Shown: positions 35,484 through 44,925, numbered from the stretch's first letter. The stretch: DNA of 64,000 nt from Paraburkholderia phytofirmans PsJN (GCF_000020125.1 NC_010681.1:2666001-2730000); one strand, 5' to 3'. Made by a program: numbers and translations. Notes: a model not told the origin generated them from the sequence alone.

Positions 35484-37673
35484 ATGGTGTGGACAACCGC
35501 AGCAAGGCAGCGTGCGATCACAGTGACAGTGAACGGGATGTTTTGCGCGGCGACAGCCGGTCATGCGTATGCACAGGTGGCACAATCAGCGAACGACAAT
35601 GTGAAACCCGAGGTCACGCTGTCGGAGATTAAAGTGCAAGACGCGGCAAACGCGGCGTCCGTCGGGCTCGTCGGCAAACGCACCGCGACCGGCACGAAGA
35701 CCGACACACCGATCACCGAAGTCCCGCAAACGATCAACGTCGTCACCGAGCAGCAGATTGAAATGACTGGCGCAACCGACCTCAATCAGGCGCTGCGCTA
35801 CGTGCCAGGCTTCGCATCGTTTGGATCCGACAGCCGCACAGACCTGTATGCGGTGCTGCGCGGCTTTACACCCACCTTGTTCATCGACGGATTGCAAGCG
35901 CCGAATACAACGCCCATCGCGAGTTGGCGCGTCGACCCGTACATGATCGACAGCATCACTGTGCTACGCGGGCCGACATCGGTTCTGTATGGAGCAGGAG
36001 ATCCGGGCGCGATCGTCGACGTGCAAACCAGGCGAGCCGACGGCGAGCGCGTGCGTGAGGCGGATGTGCAGTTCGGCAACTCTGCGCGCAAGCAGATCAT
36101 GTTCGACATCGGCGACAGGCTGGACGCCGATGGCAAGTACGCGTATCGCTTCGTTGGCGACGCGCGCGACGGCAACGCGGTGACCGGGCCGAATGCGGAC
36201 CGGCGCGTCGCGCTTGCGCCGTCGTTTCGCTGGCGACCGGATTCCGGCACTTCCCTCACGCTCACGGCGACCTACCTGCAAGACTGGAATGATATTTCGC
36301 ATAACTTCCTGCCCGCGCAGGGCACCGTAGTGCCCAACCCGAATGGGCAGTTGTCGCATGACGTCTACACGGGAGACCCCACATTCAATGACTACCGCAA
36401 GAAGCAGTGGTCCCTCGGCTACCAGTTCTCGCACGACCTCGATACCATCTGGACGTTGACCCAGAACCTGCGCTGGATGCACCTTTCTCTCAGTGACGCG
36501 TCGGTCTTTGGCGGCGGCCTTGCCCAAGGCAGCACGACCGATATCACGCGTTATGCAGGGCTGTTTCAGCCCAACTACAGCCGCTTCGACATCGACAACA
36601 ACGCGCAGGCACGTTTTGGTACCGGCCAACTCGAGCATATTGTGCTGCTCGGCTTTCAGTACAACCGGCAGACGACGATTAACAGCGTGTGGCTCGCGTT
36701 GGCGCCGGAGCTGAACATCTACAATCCGGTCTACACACCGGTCACGAGTGCGATTTTCTCGAGCCCCGCGTCGCTCGGCCACCAGGACCAGTACACCACG
36801 ATGAACACATTCGGCGTGTACGCGCAGGAACAGCTCAAATGGAATCGCTGGACCTTGACGTTCGGCGGCCGTGAGGATTGGGTCGACACGCATCTGGACG
36901 ACCACGAGGCCAGTACGCAAACGAAACAGGATGTCAGCGCGTTTTCCGGTCGCGTCGGCCTCACGTATGAGGGCGATTACGGACTGTCGCCATACATCGG
37001 CTATTCGACCTCGTTCAATCCGGTCATCGGCGTGAAGATGTTCGGTGGCGGATTGCCCGAGCCGACGCGCGGCACACAGATCGAGGCCGGCCTGCGCTGG
37101 CAGCCGCCCGGCAAGAACCTGATGTTGAGCGCAGCCGCCTATCAGATCAACCAGACGAACGTCGTAACACCGGCGCCGACGAATCTCGATCCCACGGGAA
37201 CGTCTTCCGTGCAGACGGGAGAGGTGCGTTCACGCGGCATTGAACTGAGCGCGGTCGGAAACGTGACGCGCGAGTTGTCCATAATTGCGTCGTACATCTA
37301 TCAGGACGTGAAAAACGTAAAGGCAAACGACGCGTCGCTGAACAACTGGCCGGTCGACATTCCCCGCCCTCGCCAGATGGCGTCGCTGTGGACCGACTGG
37401 ACATGGCATACAGGAGCGCTCGCGGGCTTCGGGATCGGCGGTGGGATTCGCTACCAGAGCGCGTCCGCGGGGGCGCCGGACAACTCGCTGACGGTCGCAA
37501 GCTATACGTTGTACGACGCGGCACTCCACTATCAGATGCGTGACTGGCGTTTCATGCTGAACGCGGCGAACCTGTTCGACCGCCACTACATCAGCGGCTG
37601 CCAATCGTACTCGGTCTGCGCATTCGGCAATGGGCGAACGCTGCTAGCCAACGCAAAGTACAGCTGGCAGTAA
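35484..37673 (+). CDS. TonB-dependent siderophore receptor
   Basis: 729 residues from the ATG at 35484, chosen for the GGAG 9 nt upstream; ATGs at 35469 and 35403 are in-frame alternatives. A signal peptide ends near HAYA-QV. The plug (about 60-190) includes EVPQTINVVTEQQIEMTGAT, ALRYVPGF and SITVLRGPTSVLYGAGDPGA, and the 22-strand barrel ends in a Trp-Gln C-terminus. No STN signalling domain is present, so it does not control a FecR/sigma pair itself. Ferric-siderophore uptake is inferred; no clear Fur box is visible in the 200 bp upstream. It lies 197 bp after the histidine kinase. Confidence 0.92.
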   Translation: MVWTTAARQRAITVTVNGMFCAATAGHAYAQVAQSANDNVKPEVTLSEIKVQDAANAASVGLVGKRTATGTKTDTPITEVPQTINVVTEQQIEMTGATDLNQALRYVPGFASFGSDSRTDLYAVLRGFTPTLFIDGLQAPNTTPIASWRVDPYMIDSITVLRGPTSVLYGAGDPGAIVDVQTRRADGERVREADVQFGNSARKQIMFDIGDRLDADGKYAYRFVGDARDGNAVTGPNADRRVALAPSFRWRPDSGTSLTLTATYLQDWNDISHNFLPAQGTVVPNPNGQLSHDVYTGDPTFNDYRKKQWSLGYQFSHDLDTIWTLTQNLRWMHLSLSDASVFGGGLAQGSTTDITRYAGLFQPNYSRFDIDNNAQARFGTGQLEHIVLLGFQYNRQTTINSVWLALAPELNIYNPVYTPVTSAIFSSPASLGHQDQYTTMNTFGVYAQEQLKWNRWTLTFGGREDWVDTHLDDHEASTQTKQDVSAFSGRVGLTYEGDYGLSPYIGYSTSFNPVIGVKMFGGGLPEPTRGTQIEAGLRWQPPGKNLMLSAAAYQINQTNVVTPAPTNLDPTGTSSVQTGEVRSRGIELSAVGNVTRELSIIASYIYQDVKNVKANDASLNNWPVDIPRPRQMASLWTDWTWHTGALAGFGIGGGIRYQSASAGAPDNSLTVASYTLYDAALHYQMRDWRFMLNAANLFDRHYISGCQSYSVCAFGNGRTLLANAKYSWQ

Positions 37674-37788
37674 AGCACCCTCGATTGTTGCGCTGACTTG
37701 AGCGAACCTTCAAGGGCACTGTCATAGTTTTTTCACGCCTACTCGAAGATGCATCGAGCGCGCTCAGGCCAGTTTGCACTCACTCTCT

Positions 37789-38361
37789 TCAGCCCGGCGG
37801 CCGACGGTATTTCGCAACATACTGCGCCCTGCCGAGAACCTTGCCATGCATCTGATAAGCGACGAGCGCAGCGCTCGATGCCGAACTCACATCGATATGC
37901 GAGACAGCGAGAGCAGATGCTGTCACAACATAACGATGCGATTCTCCTTGAGGAGGACAGGGTCCGCCGTATTTGGACTCGCCAAAATCCGTCAAGGTTT
38001 CGACGGCGCCGGTTGGCATCAAGCTGGCCGTACCCGAAGCGCCCTTTTCAAGCGACGACTCCGACGCCGGTATGTTCGCGACTTGCCAGTGAGTCCATCC
38101 GAGTCCCTCTGTCGGCGCGTCGACGTCGTGAATCGTTACAACAATGCTTCTGGTTCCCCGCGGAACGTTGGACCATGAAATGTGCGGGGATACGTTAGCT
38201 CCGTGACATCCGAATCCTCCGTACACCTGTTCGTTTGCGAACTGGCCGCGATTCAGATCATCGACCTTGACGGTAAATGGCGCTGCGATCGCTATCGCCG
38301 GCATCATCGCAATTAACGCCGAATAGCAAAGCGTCGTACGAAGACAGAATGTCGACCTCAT
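37789..38361 (-). CDS. YbhB/YbcL-family (PEBP-like) exported protein
   Basis: 190 residues. An N-terminal signal peptide ends near AIA-AP. The PEBP fold motifs are ISWSNVPRGTRSIVVTIHDV followed by DAP, WTHWQVANIP and YGGPCPPQGESHRYVVTASA. Proteins of this family bind phosphorylated ligands; bacterial functions are mostly unknown. GGAGG lies 5 nt before the ATG. It is convergent with the TonB-dependent receptor gene. Confidence 0.92.
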   Translation of the reverse strand: MRSTFCLRTTLCYSALIAMMPAIAIAAPFTVKVDDLNRGQFANEQVYGGFGCHGANVSPHISWSNVPRGTRSIVVTIHDVDAPTEGLGWTHWQVANIPASESSLEKGASGTASLMPTGAVETLTDFGESKYGGPCPPQGESHRYVVTASALAVSHIDVSSASSAALVAYQMHGKVLGRAQYVAKYRRPPG

Positions 38362-38727
38362 ATCAACCTCCGTGAGAGATAGGTCAGTGGGAATGCTCCC
38401 ACGCTATCTATCAACAGTACGGTCTGGAAGATCGATTCGGGGAACCACTACGTTGTCGTTAGTGCAACGTCAAATCTGACCAGCGCAACGGAGCTGCTCC
38501 GAATATTGGCTGTGCGGCTGTTCGAATAAGTGGCCCGCTGGAGGCGGCGAGCTGCGTCGTTGATTGGTGCGGGGTGGGCAACACCATGTAACCGTCCGCG
38601 AGACTATCGCAACATCCGGCATCCGCACTACGATATCGACGTGTATATCGCGCATGCTCTGGACACGTCGAGTCGGCGAGACGCACATGCGAGGGTCGTC
38701 TCGATCGCCAATGCAGGAGAACGGGTT
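38362..38727. other. 366-bp spacer with two inverted repeats
   Basis: No gene is seen. GTGGGA-ATGC-TCCCAC (38387-38402) lies 26 bp upstream of the YbhB-like start and ACGTTG-N9-CAACGT at 38450-38470; both are perfect 6-bp arms and could be operators for the leftward gene. The remainder leads to the truncated oxidoreductase gene. Confidence 0.35.
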
Positions 38728-38886
38728 ATGAAGATCATCGTCATCGGCGGTGGAGGCCTGGCAGGCTCACAAGTCATGACCGTTCTGCGGCGGGACGGCC
38801 ACGAAGTTGCTGCCGCACCGTCCCAAGGTGAGTCGATGCCATCGACGGCAATGCTCATTAAGCAACCGCTAGTGCTCCCTGATTGA
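38728..38886 (+). pseudogene. Truncated NAD(P)-binding SDR/NmrA-like gene
   Basis: ATG at 38728 has AGGAG at a suitable distance. The first ~35 residues (MKIIVIGGGGLAGSQVMTVL followed by RRDGHEVAAA) match the Rossmann opening of atypical SDR proteins, which normally continue for about 250 residues. Here the frame diverges after APSQGES and stops at residue 52. The start and ribosome site survive, but the protein would lack most of its nucleotide site and all of the substrate domain. Internal deletion is the simplest explanation. Confidence 0.65.
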
Positions 38887-38917
38887 TTGACGTGATTGAT
38901 TCAATTGACCGACCATC

Positions 38918-39790
38918 ATGCGTACCATTCAAATCCTGCTCCAAACGACCATCCCATTTACAGCTGACGACTGGTCGATAGCCCGGTTTAGCCTATTGAC
39001 CGAATTATTGCGGACCTATCGAGATCCCAAGGAGCAGGTGACGTTCAACGTTGTGGCTCGTGACCGCGAGCCGCGCGGAGAGCCGGACCCTATTCTTTCT
39101 CGACTCGATGAGAGCGAATTCGATCAACTGTGGCTGTTTGCCGTCGACGAAGGGGACGGACTGACTTCCGAGGACTGCGCGGGAATTACACGATTCCGGG
39201 AGGCCGGTCGTGGCTTGCTGGCGACCAGGGATCACATGGACCTGGGCAGCTCGCTTTGCAGTTTGGGCGGAGTGGGCAATGCACACCACTTTCACACGCG
39301 CAATCTGGATCCCGACCAGTCGAGACGCATGATCGATGACCCGTACTCGGCACACATTTCCTGGCCCAATTTTCACTCGGGCGCAAACGGCGACTTTCAG
39401 GAAGTATCGATCGTCGCACCCGCGCATCCGCTATTGACGGACCCTGACTCGCCAACCGGCTCGATCCGCTTCCTACCGGCTCACCCCCACGAGGGCGCCG
39501 TCTGCGCGCCAGATGGCGAAAATGCTCGAGTCATCGCACAAGGCAAAAGCAAGGTGACGGGGAAACTCTTCAATCTTGCTGTCGCGTTCGAACCGTCGAT
39601 TCGCGGAGGCCCCGCGGTCGCCCAAAGCACCTTTCATCATTTCGCCGACTACAACTGGGCCACCGAACTCGGTTGCCCATGCTTCGTCACTGAACCGCCC
39701 GGCAGAGGAATGCGGGAACAGCCGCAGGCGCTGCGGGACACCCATCGATATTGCGTAAATGTCGCGCTGTGGCTAGCCGGGGTCATGTGA
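38918..39790 (+). CDS. Conserved-looking cytosolic protein of unknown function
   Basis: 290 residues, no signal peptide or membrane segment. The early part (LLQTTIPFTADDWSIARFSL) and the central segment LWLFAVDEGDGLTSEDCAGI, RFREAGRGLLATRDHMDLG suggest a flavodoxin/amidotransferase-like (ThuA-type) alpha/beta fold in which a 'DEGD...L...D' loop and HHFHTRN follow. This is a structural guess; I do not recognise the family with certainty. It starts 31 bp after the truncated SDR. GC content and codon use look like the neighbours, so it appears to be a real gene. Confidence 0.65.
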   Translation: MRTIQILLQTTIPFTADDWSIARFSLLTELLRTYRDPKEQVTFNVVARDREPRGEPDPILSRLDESEFDQLWLFAVDEGDGLTSEDCAGITRFREAGRGLLATRDHMDLGSSLCSLGGVGNAHHFHTRNLDPDQSRRMIDDPYSAHISWPNFHSGANGDFQEVSIVAPAHPLLTDPDSPTGSIRFLPAHPHEGAVCAPDGENARVIAQGKSKVTGKLFNLAVAFEPSIRGGPAVAQSTFHHFADYNWATELGCPCFVTEPPGRGMREQPQALRDTHRYCVNVALWLAGVM

Positions 39791-40159
39791 CGCATCGGCG
39801 TTCGTGATGATTGCTTTTGAAGCGGACCGGCTGGGAGCAGCGGCGGTTGCCTACTCGTGCAACCACCGCGACGGTACTCCGCTTTCATCTGCTGATTTGG
39901 ATTGGTGCTAATCCGGAAACACCGCGAGTCCGCCGGCGGCACTATCGCCATGATTTGCGCCCGACTACTATTGACTCAGGGATCCTCCGGAGATTCACCC
40001 ACGCATCGCGCTGTCCGTGAACACCTGAATAAAATGACGCGCGTTGCCGTGATTCGGAGATGATGCCGTCCTGACCATCTTTCAGCGCTGACACCGTAGG
40101 TTTCGACGAATGGGCGGCGGACAGTAGAGAACGCGAGTCACCGATCTCGAGAAGACATC
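39791..40159. other. 369-bp intergenic region
   Basis: No gene of supportable length or ribosome site. It should contain the promoter for the Ohr-like gene at 40160. I did not find a convincing OhrR-type palindrome by eye. Confidence 0.3.
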
Positions 40160-40660
40160 ATGGACAACAACAAGCTGCAACCACCACCGCTTTCCCTCCT
40201 CGACCGGTATCGCGGCCAGGATTTCGAGTCCCTGTACACAACGACTGTCACCGTTTCCGGTGGCGAGACGGGGCATGGCCGCGCGTCGGGCGTGGCCCGA
40301 TCAGATGACGGAAATCTCGTTCTGGATCTGCGGCTGCCCAGTGAGCTGGGCGGACCGGGCACCGGGACCAACCCCGAACAGTTGTTCGCCGCGGGCTTCG
40401 CAGCATGCTTTCACGGGGCGCTGAATCTGCTTGGAAGTCGCGCTGCGATGGAGATCAGCAATACTGTCGTAGAGGTGCAGGTTTCGTTCGGTCGCGATCC
40501 GGTCGATGGAGGCTATGCATTAGCTATCGATATCCGGGTCCGAATGCCGGGCGTTGAGCGACACCGCGTGGAAGAACTGGTTCGCAATGCCGAGCGCCTG
40601 TGTCCGTATGCAAAAATGGCCCGACAGGGAACCGTCAATATCGTGACCGTTGTTGACTGA
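40160..40660 (+). CDS. ohr: OsmC/Ohr-family organic hydroperoxide reductase
   Basis: 166 residues, slightly longer than the usual ~140 because of an N-terminal extension of about 20 residues. The two redox cysteines are conserved: C83 in NPEQLFAAGFAACFHGAL and C148 in RLCPYAKMARQG. GPGTGTNPEQLFAAG is the Ohr subgroup motif. It reduces organic hydroperoxides with a lipoyl/thiol donor in the cytoplasm. No OhrR-type MarR regulator is adjacent. Confidence 0.88.
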   Translation: MDNNKLQPPPLSLLDRYRGQDFESLYTTTVTVSGGETGHGRASGVARSDDGNLVLDLRLPSELGGPGTGTNPEQLFAAGFAACFHGALNLLGSRAAMEISNTVVEVQVSFGRDPVDGGYALAIDIRVRMPGVERHRVEELVRNAERLCPYAKMARQGTVNIVTVVD

Positions 40661-41356
40661 CTCCGCGTGCGCTTCTTTCGCCGGGGTCTGCGGAGCGTTC
40701 CGCGCGGTCTGGCATCGTCGTGACCGGGCTTCTCGCACGAAAGGCCTTGCAAACGCCGATCGTCGGTTGTATCTGCCGGTTTGCTGTTTTCACATTCGCT
40801 CGACGTCAATGACAATCGGCGAGAACCGTCATTGCAAGGTGTGGCTTCGTTCGTGCACCGCTTCACTTCGTCATTCTGCTCGGTACCGTGTTTTCAAGCA
40901 CCGTTCTGTGCCGGCTTCGCCGGTCATCGCTGCTCAACGCGAGCGCGGCTCGGCAGTGTCCCCCTTATCAGTCCTCATTCCTAACACTCTTTGCAGCCTC
41001 AATGCCAATACCCGGTTGCGGAGCTGCTACGTCTGGCTGTGTCAGAAATATGTCCGACGGCTCATATCCAGGTATAGGGTCCCCACTTGTTCGTAGGTAC
41101 AAAACCAGCCGTTTGTTGAATGTTTTTTGCGCTGCCCAGGGCATAGATTGGTAGTCGTGCGAAAACCCGGTGTTGCCCGCCGAAATCGCTTCCAGTCTCG
41201 CACGAAGAGCGGCGTCCACAATCCGACGCCGCACACACCATCATTAAAAGGGAGCCTGCAGTCGCGCCCGAGACACCGAAGCACACGTGACGGCAGCAGG
41301 AATGCCACGGCGAACGGTACAGCGGGCCGCATCAGTTCTCCTTTTTGGAAAGCAAA
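40661..41356. other. 696-bp spacer with broken leftward frames
   Basis: No intact gene. On the minus strand between about 41330 and 40980 there is a signal-peptide-like opening (MRPAVPFAVAFLLPSRV) followed, in shifted frames, by short segments such as IVDAALR. These loosely recall the start of a Burkholderia-type porin. If so it is a decayed porin gene with frameshifts, but the match is too weak to call. The last ~30 bp before 41357 resemble the sequence before the LysR paralogue at 60641. Confidence 0.25.
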
Positions 41357-42394
41357 ATGAATCAATCGGACACATCGGAACGCTGCTTTCGAATCGGCTT
41401 GCCGAATCGCGCTGACGCGCTGTCCACCAGTATTGCCGCGAGCTACGTAGGCATCATGGCCTTCATGGCGGTGGCGAGCGAGGGCAGTTTCGCCAAGGCC
41501 GGCGAACGTCTGGGCGTCGGCAGATCGGCCGTGAGCCGCAACGTCCAGAAGCTCGAAACGCAGTTGAGCACGCGGCTATTCCTGCGCACCACGCGCAGCA
41601 CGCAACTGACGCGTGAAGGCCAGCGGTTCTTCGAGAACTGCCACCAGGGTGTCTCGCACCTCGTGGAGGCCATGAACGACATGCTGGAGCTTCGCGAGGG
41701 ACCGCCTCGCGGCCTGGTGCGCATCAGCTCGACGGTCGGCTTCGGCAGGAAAGTGGTGGGACCGTTGCTGGAACAGTTTGTCAAGGCCTATCCCGACATC
41801 GCCGTCGATCTGCTGCTCGACGATCGGCCGATGGACTTCGCCTCCGAGCAGATCGACGTGGCGTTCCGCAGTGGACGCATCGAGGATTCGAGCATCATCG
41901 CCAAGCAGCTGATTCCGATGCAGATGGCGCTCTGCGCCGCACCATCTTACGTGGCAGCGCACGGTCTGCCGCAAACGCTGGACGAGTTATGCCAGCATGA
42001 TTGCATCAACTTCCGACTCTCCAGCGGCCGGGTGTTCGAGTGGGAGTTCAAGGTAGACGGCCACGTGCGCAAATACCTGCCCACTGCCCGCCTCACGTTG
42101 AACGATGCCGACCTGGTCTTACACGCGGTTCTGCAGGGCTCGGGCATTGCGCAGATGGCCGGCTACCAGATCCGCGACCACATTGCCGCCAATGAACTCG
42201 TCGTGGCGCTGGCGAGGCACGTGCCCGACGATGGCGGGCACTACATCTGCTATCTGAGCCGACGGCACTTGCCCACGCGCATCCGTGTTTTTATCGACTT
42301 TATGACCGAGCAGATCCGCGCGCTCGATCTGAATTGCCTGAGCGGCTTTAATGCTGAAGCAACCGGACCATCGGCAGCGGGAATGGCGGCCTGA
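41357..42394 (+). CDS. LysR-family regulator, paralogue A
   Basis: 345 residues from the ATG at 41357, set by comparison with its paralogue at 60641. It has an unusual 30-residue N-terminal extension before the HTH (MAFMAVASEGSFAKAGERLG, GRSAVSRNVQKLETQLSTRL) and an effector domain starting at PRGLVRISSTVGFGRKVVGP. About 85% of residues are shared with the second copy by eye, highest in the HTH, so the two likely recognise very similar DNA. No obvious target gene is adjacent here, in contrast to the second copy. Confidence 0.92.
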   Translation: MNQSDTSERCFRIGLPNRADALSTSIAASYVGIMAFMAVASEGSFAKAGERLGVGRSAVSRNVQKLETQLSTRLFLRTTRSTQLTREGQRFFENCHQGVSHLVEAMNDMLELREGPPRGLVRISSTVGFGRKVVGPLLEQFVKAYPDIAVDLLLDDRPMDFASEQIDVAFRSGRIEDSSIIAKQLIPMQMALCAAPSYVAAHGLPQTLDELCQHDCINFRLSSGRVFEWEFKVDGHVRKYLPTARLTLNDADLVLHAVLQGSGIAQMAGYQIRDHIAANELVVALARHVPDDGGHYICYLSRRHLPTRIRVFIDFMTEQIRALDLNCLSGFNAEATGPSAAGMAA

Positions 42395-42632
42395 AGCTGT
42401 CCTGGCGGCTATGCGCGCCAACGCGATGAGTCTGCGACTGTCGCAACACTTTTCAGCGCAACGTGGGCGGGCCTGGTGCTTGCGCGCACCCGAAGTCAAG
42501 ACGCGCCGCCACGCCCCATACGTCTGTATGATTTGGCGCCGACCGCTTCCGGGCTAGTCTGTAACGATTAAGCATTCACGGCGCAAGCCTGCCGAGCCGG
42601 CGGCCTCGCGCGCGACAGTCGAGGTCTGAGCT

Positions 42633-43007
42633 TTGGATACCAACCCGGTTGTCTGCATCGTCGACGACGACGAGGCCGTCCGTTGCGCGACCGCGAGCGT
42701 CGTTCGCGCCGTGGGCTGGCCAACGCGCGTTTTCGCTTCCGCGGAGGACTTTCTGCAAGCCGCGGACGCCCTCGGCCGTCTGGCCTGTCTGATTTGTGAC
42801 GTGCAAATGACTGGTATGTCCGGCGTCGAAATGCACGAGCGCCTGCTGTCACGCGGCTGTGCGCCGCCGATCATCTTGGTGACGGCATTCCCTACCCCTG
42901 AACTCGAGGCACGAGCTCGCGCCAACGGTGCGTATGCGTTTCTAGAAAAACCGGTGGATGCGACCACCATCACAGGTTGGCTGGCGCGCGTTTGCGGCAA
43001 AGCGTGA
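42633..43007 (+). CDS. Single-domain response regulator (FixJ-type receiver)
   Basis: 124 residues from the TTG at 42633, which has GAGG 9 nt upstream. Complete receiver: DDDE at 11-14, phosphoacceptor D56 (LICDVQMTGMSGVEMHERL), T in VTAFPT, and K in FLEKPVD. There is no output domain. It is convergent with a full FixJ-like regulator 45 bp away. A role as a phosphate sink or in-trans signal relay is possible; no kinase lies nearby. Confidence 0.85.
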   Translation: MDTNPVVCIVDDDEAVRCATASVVRAVGWPTRVFASAEDFLQAADALGRLACLICDVQMTGMSGVEMHERLLSRGCAPPIILVTAFPTPELEARARANGAYAFLEKPVDATTITGWLARVCGKA

Positions 43008-43051
43008 CGCTTACCCGCGCCGGGCGCCTAGCCTCCGCACAGGTTAACCAA

Positions 43052-43714
43052 CTATCGTGTGGCGTGTGGTTCATTTTTCAGTGCTTCCGCCTTGCGAACG
43101 AGGTCCGCAACGGAGCGTGCCGCCATTTTCTTCATCGCTTGCCCTCGGTGGATCTTGACGGTAATTTCGCTAAGATGCATTTCCGATGCAATCTGCTTGT
43201 TCATCAGTCCCATCACGACGAAGCCCATCACTTCTTTTTCCCTCGGTGTAAGCGACTCGTAGGCAGCGCGCAGCGCACCGTTCGCCTGCTCGACATCAAG
43301 CCGTTCACGGTCGCGCTTGAGCGCCTGATCTACAGCATCGATCAAGTCCTGGTTGCGAAACGGCTTGGGAATGAAGTCCACCGCGCCGGCTTTCATCGCT
43401 TTGACTGTCATTTCAATATCGCCATGGGCAGTGATGAACAGGATCGGCATATGCAACCCGCTCCCCGCCAGTTCCTGCTGAAACGCAAGGCCGCTCTCGC
43501 CGCGCAGTCTGACGTCGAGAATCAGACAACTCGGTCCACCGTGCTTCGGAAAAGCGAGGAACTCCCGCGATGACGCGAACGTCTCGACACTCAGGCCGAT
43601 CGAGCGCAGCAGCGCACTCAACGCAAGCCGCATGGGCTCCTCGTCGTCGAGGACGTAGACAACGGATGCATCGCCGCCGTTTTTCGTCGAATTGGAATTC
43701 GGGTCCGAAGGCAT
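43052..43714 (-). CDS. FixJ/NarL-family response regulator with LuxR-type HTH
   Basis: 220 residues. Receiver domain about 17-135 with D67 (CLILDVRLRGESG), T in FITAHGD, K in FIPKPFR. LuxR-type HTH about 150-212 (LTPREKEVMGFVVMGLMNKQ, SEITVKIHRGQAMKKM). AAGGAG precedes the ATG by 6 nt. It is an orphan: no kinase gene is visible next to it. Family members such as NodW/FixJ control respiratory or host-associated genes, but no target can be assigned. Confidence 0.92.
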   Translation of the reverse strand: MPSDPNSNSTKNGGDASVVYVLDDEEPMRLALSALLRSIGLSVETFASSREFLAFPKHGGPSCLILDVRLRGESGLAFQQELAGSGLHMPILFITAHGDIEMTVKAMKAGAVDFIPKPFRNQDLIDAVDQALKRDRERLDVEQANGALRAAYESLTPREKEVMGFVVMGLMNKQIASEMHLSEITVKIHRGQAMKKMAARSVADLVRKAEALKNEPHATR

Positions 43715-44205
43715 TTCGGCTCCTTGTGAAACAGGAAAGTCGCGGCGCTAACCGGAGTGGACGGGCATCAGCCAGGCGGCAAACGACGCCAAGCGAAACG
43801 CGTATCAGGTGAACGATAGAACCTTAACGCCTCTCTGAGCTAGCGCGCCCATCTGAGAGTGTAATGATTTAGTCTTGCTCTTCAATACGAATCCCGTATC
43901 AAAGCGCGGCACCTGTGTGCTTTAACGCGAACGAGCCGCCTAAATTCCATGGTCTTGCAACCCGCTGCGCCGCAGGACGGAGCCTACGGCACCGCAGCAG
44001 GCAAGATGCCTTGACCACGCTGCCTGCAGCTACCTCGCTAAACGGGAAAATGCTGGCTTGCACAACGGCTCGCGTTTACCCTTGGACTGCATCAGGTAAG
44101 CGAGCATGGCAGACAGCCAAAAGAGGGAACGTGCGTGGAGGACGGCGTGCGCGACGCGTCGCCTGCTCACTCATCAAGGTTGCGTCTGTACCATCGTCCG
44201 TGTTT
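43715..44205. other. 491-bp intergenic region
   Basis: Lies between the start of the FixJ-like gene and the end of the TetR gene, both leftward. No gene with a ribosome site or family motif is visible on either strand. It should hold the FixJ-gene promoter near 43750-43900. Confidence 0.3.
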
Positions 44206-44925
44206 TCAGCTCGATGCGCGCACGTCGATGCTCACTTCTTCCGGCGCGGCAGCGCTAACACCTGTCTCGTTTCCGCATTTATTCAAGGCGGACTGTCCTG
44301 ATGCTATCGATGACACGTAAGCGCCGCACATCGTCGTCAATTGCTTGCGAAGCAGCTGCATCAGGTGATCCGACGCATGCTGCTCAAAGGCAAGACGTGT
44401 CGATCCCAGTAGTGTTGAAGTCAGCATGAATGCAACGACCGGCAGTTGTTCGCCTTCCAGGCGGCTCGAACTCGCCAGCATCGCAACGGTTGCCGACTCG
44501 AGTCGACGATACGTCTCCTGAACCAGCTCACCGGTGTCCAGTTCCGGCCAGACGAGGTAGAACGCTCTTGCCTCCAGATTCTGTGCCGTCGATGCCGTAA
44601 AGAACGAGTCGACAAAGCCGGCCACCATTCGGTCGAGTGAACATCGATGAAGCCCAAGACACGCGGCCTCGACTGCATTTGCCACTCGCTGCAAATGTCG
44701 CTGCACGACAGCATAAAGAAGCGAATCTTTATTTGCGTAATACTGGTAGACGGTGCCGACAGAAAATCCGGCACGATAGGCTACTCGAGTGGTCGTCAGC
44801 TTCTTCGGACCGTCTAGCAGAATGACTTGCACCGTTGCTTCCAACACCGTTTCGAGTGTGCTTGCAGAGCGAGCCTGGCGGGGTGACTTTCTTGGTTGCG
44901 ATACGCTCGCGTTTTTCCGCCTCAT
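44206..44925 (-). CDS. TetR/AcrR-family regulator
   Basis: 239 residues from the ATG at 44925, supported by GAGG 7 nt upstream. The basic N-terminus (MRRKNASVSQPRKSPRQARS) is followed by the TetR HTH (TTTRVAYRAGFSVGTVYQYY, ANKDSLL). The C-terminal half is a helical ligand/dimer domain, ending in an unusually long disordered tail. Not adjacent to an efflux gene, so the target is unknown. Confidence 0.9.
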   Translation of the reverse strand: MRRKNASVSQPRKSPRQARSASTLETVLEATVQVILLDGPKKLTTTRVAYRAGFSVGTVYQYYANKDSLLYAVVQRHLQRVANAVEAACLGLHRCSLDRMVAGFVDSFFTASTAQNLEARAFYLVWPELDTGELVQETYRRLESATVAMLASSSRLEGEQLPVVAFMLTSTLLGSTRLAFEQHASDHLMQLLRKQLTTMCGAYVSSIASGQSALNKCGNETGVSAAAPEEVSIDVRASS

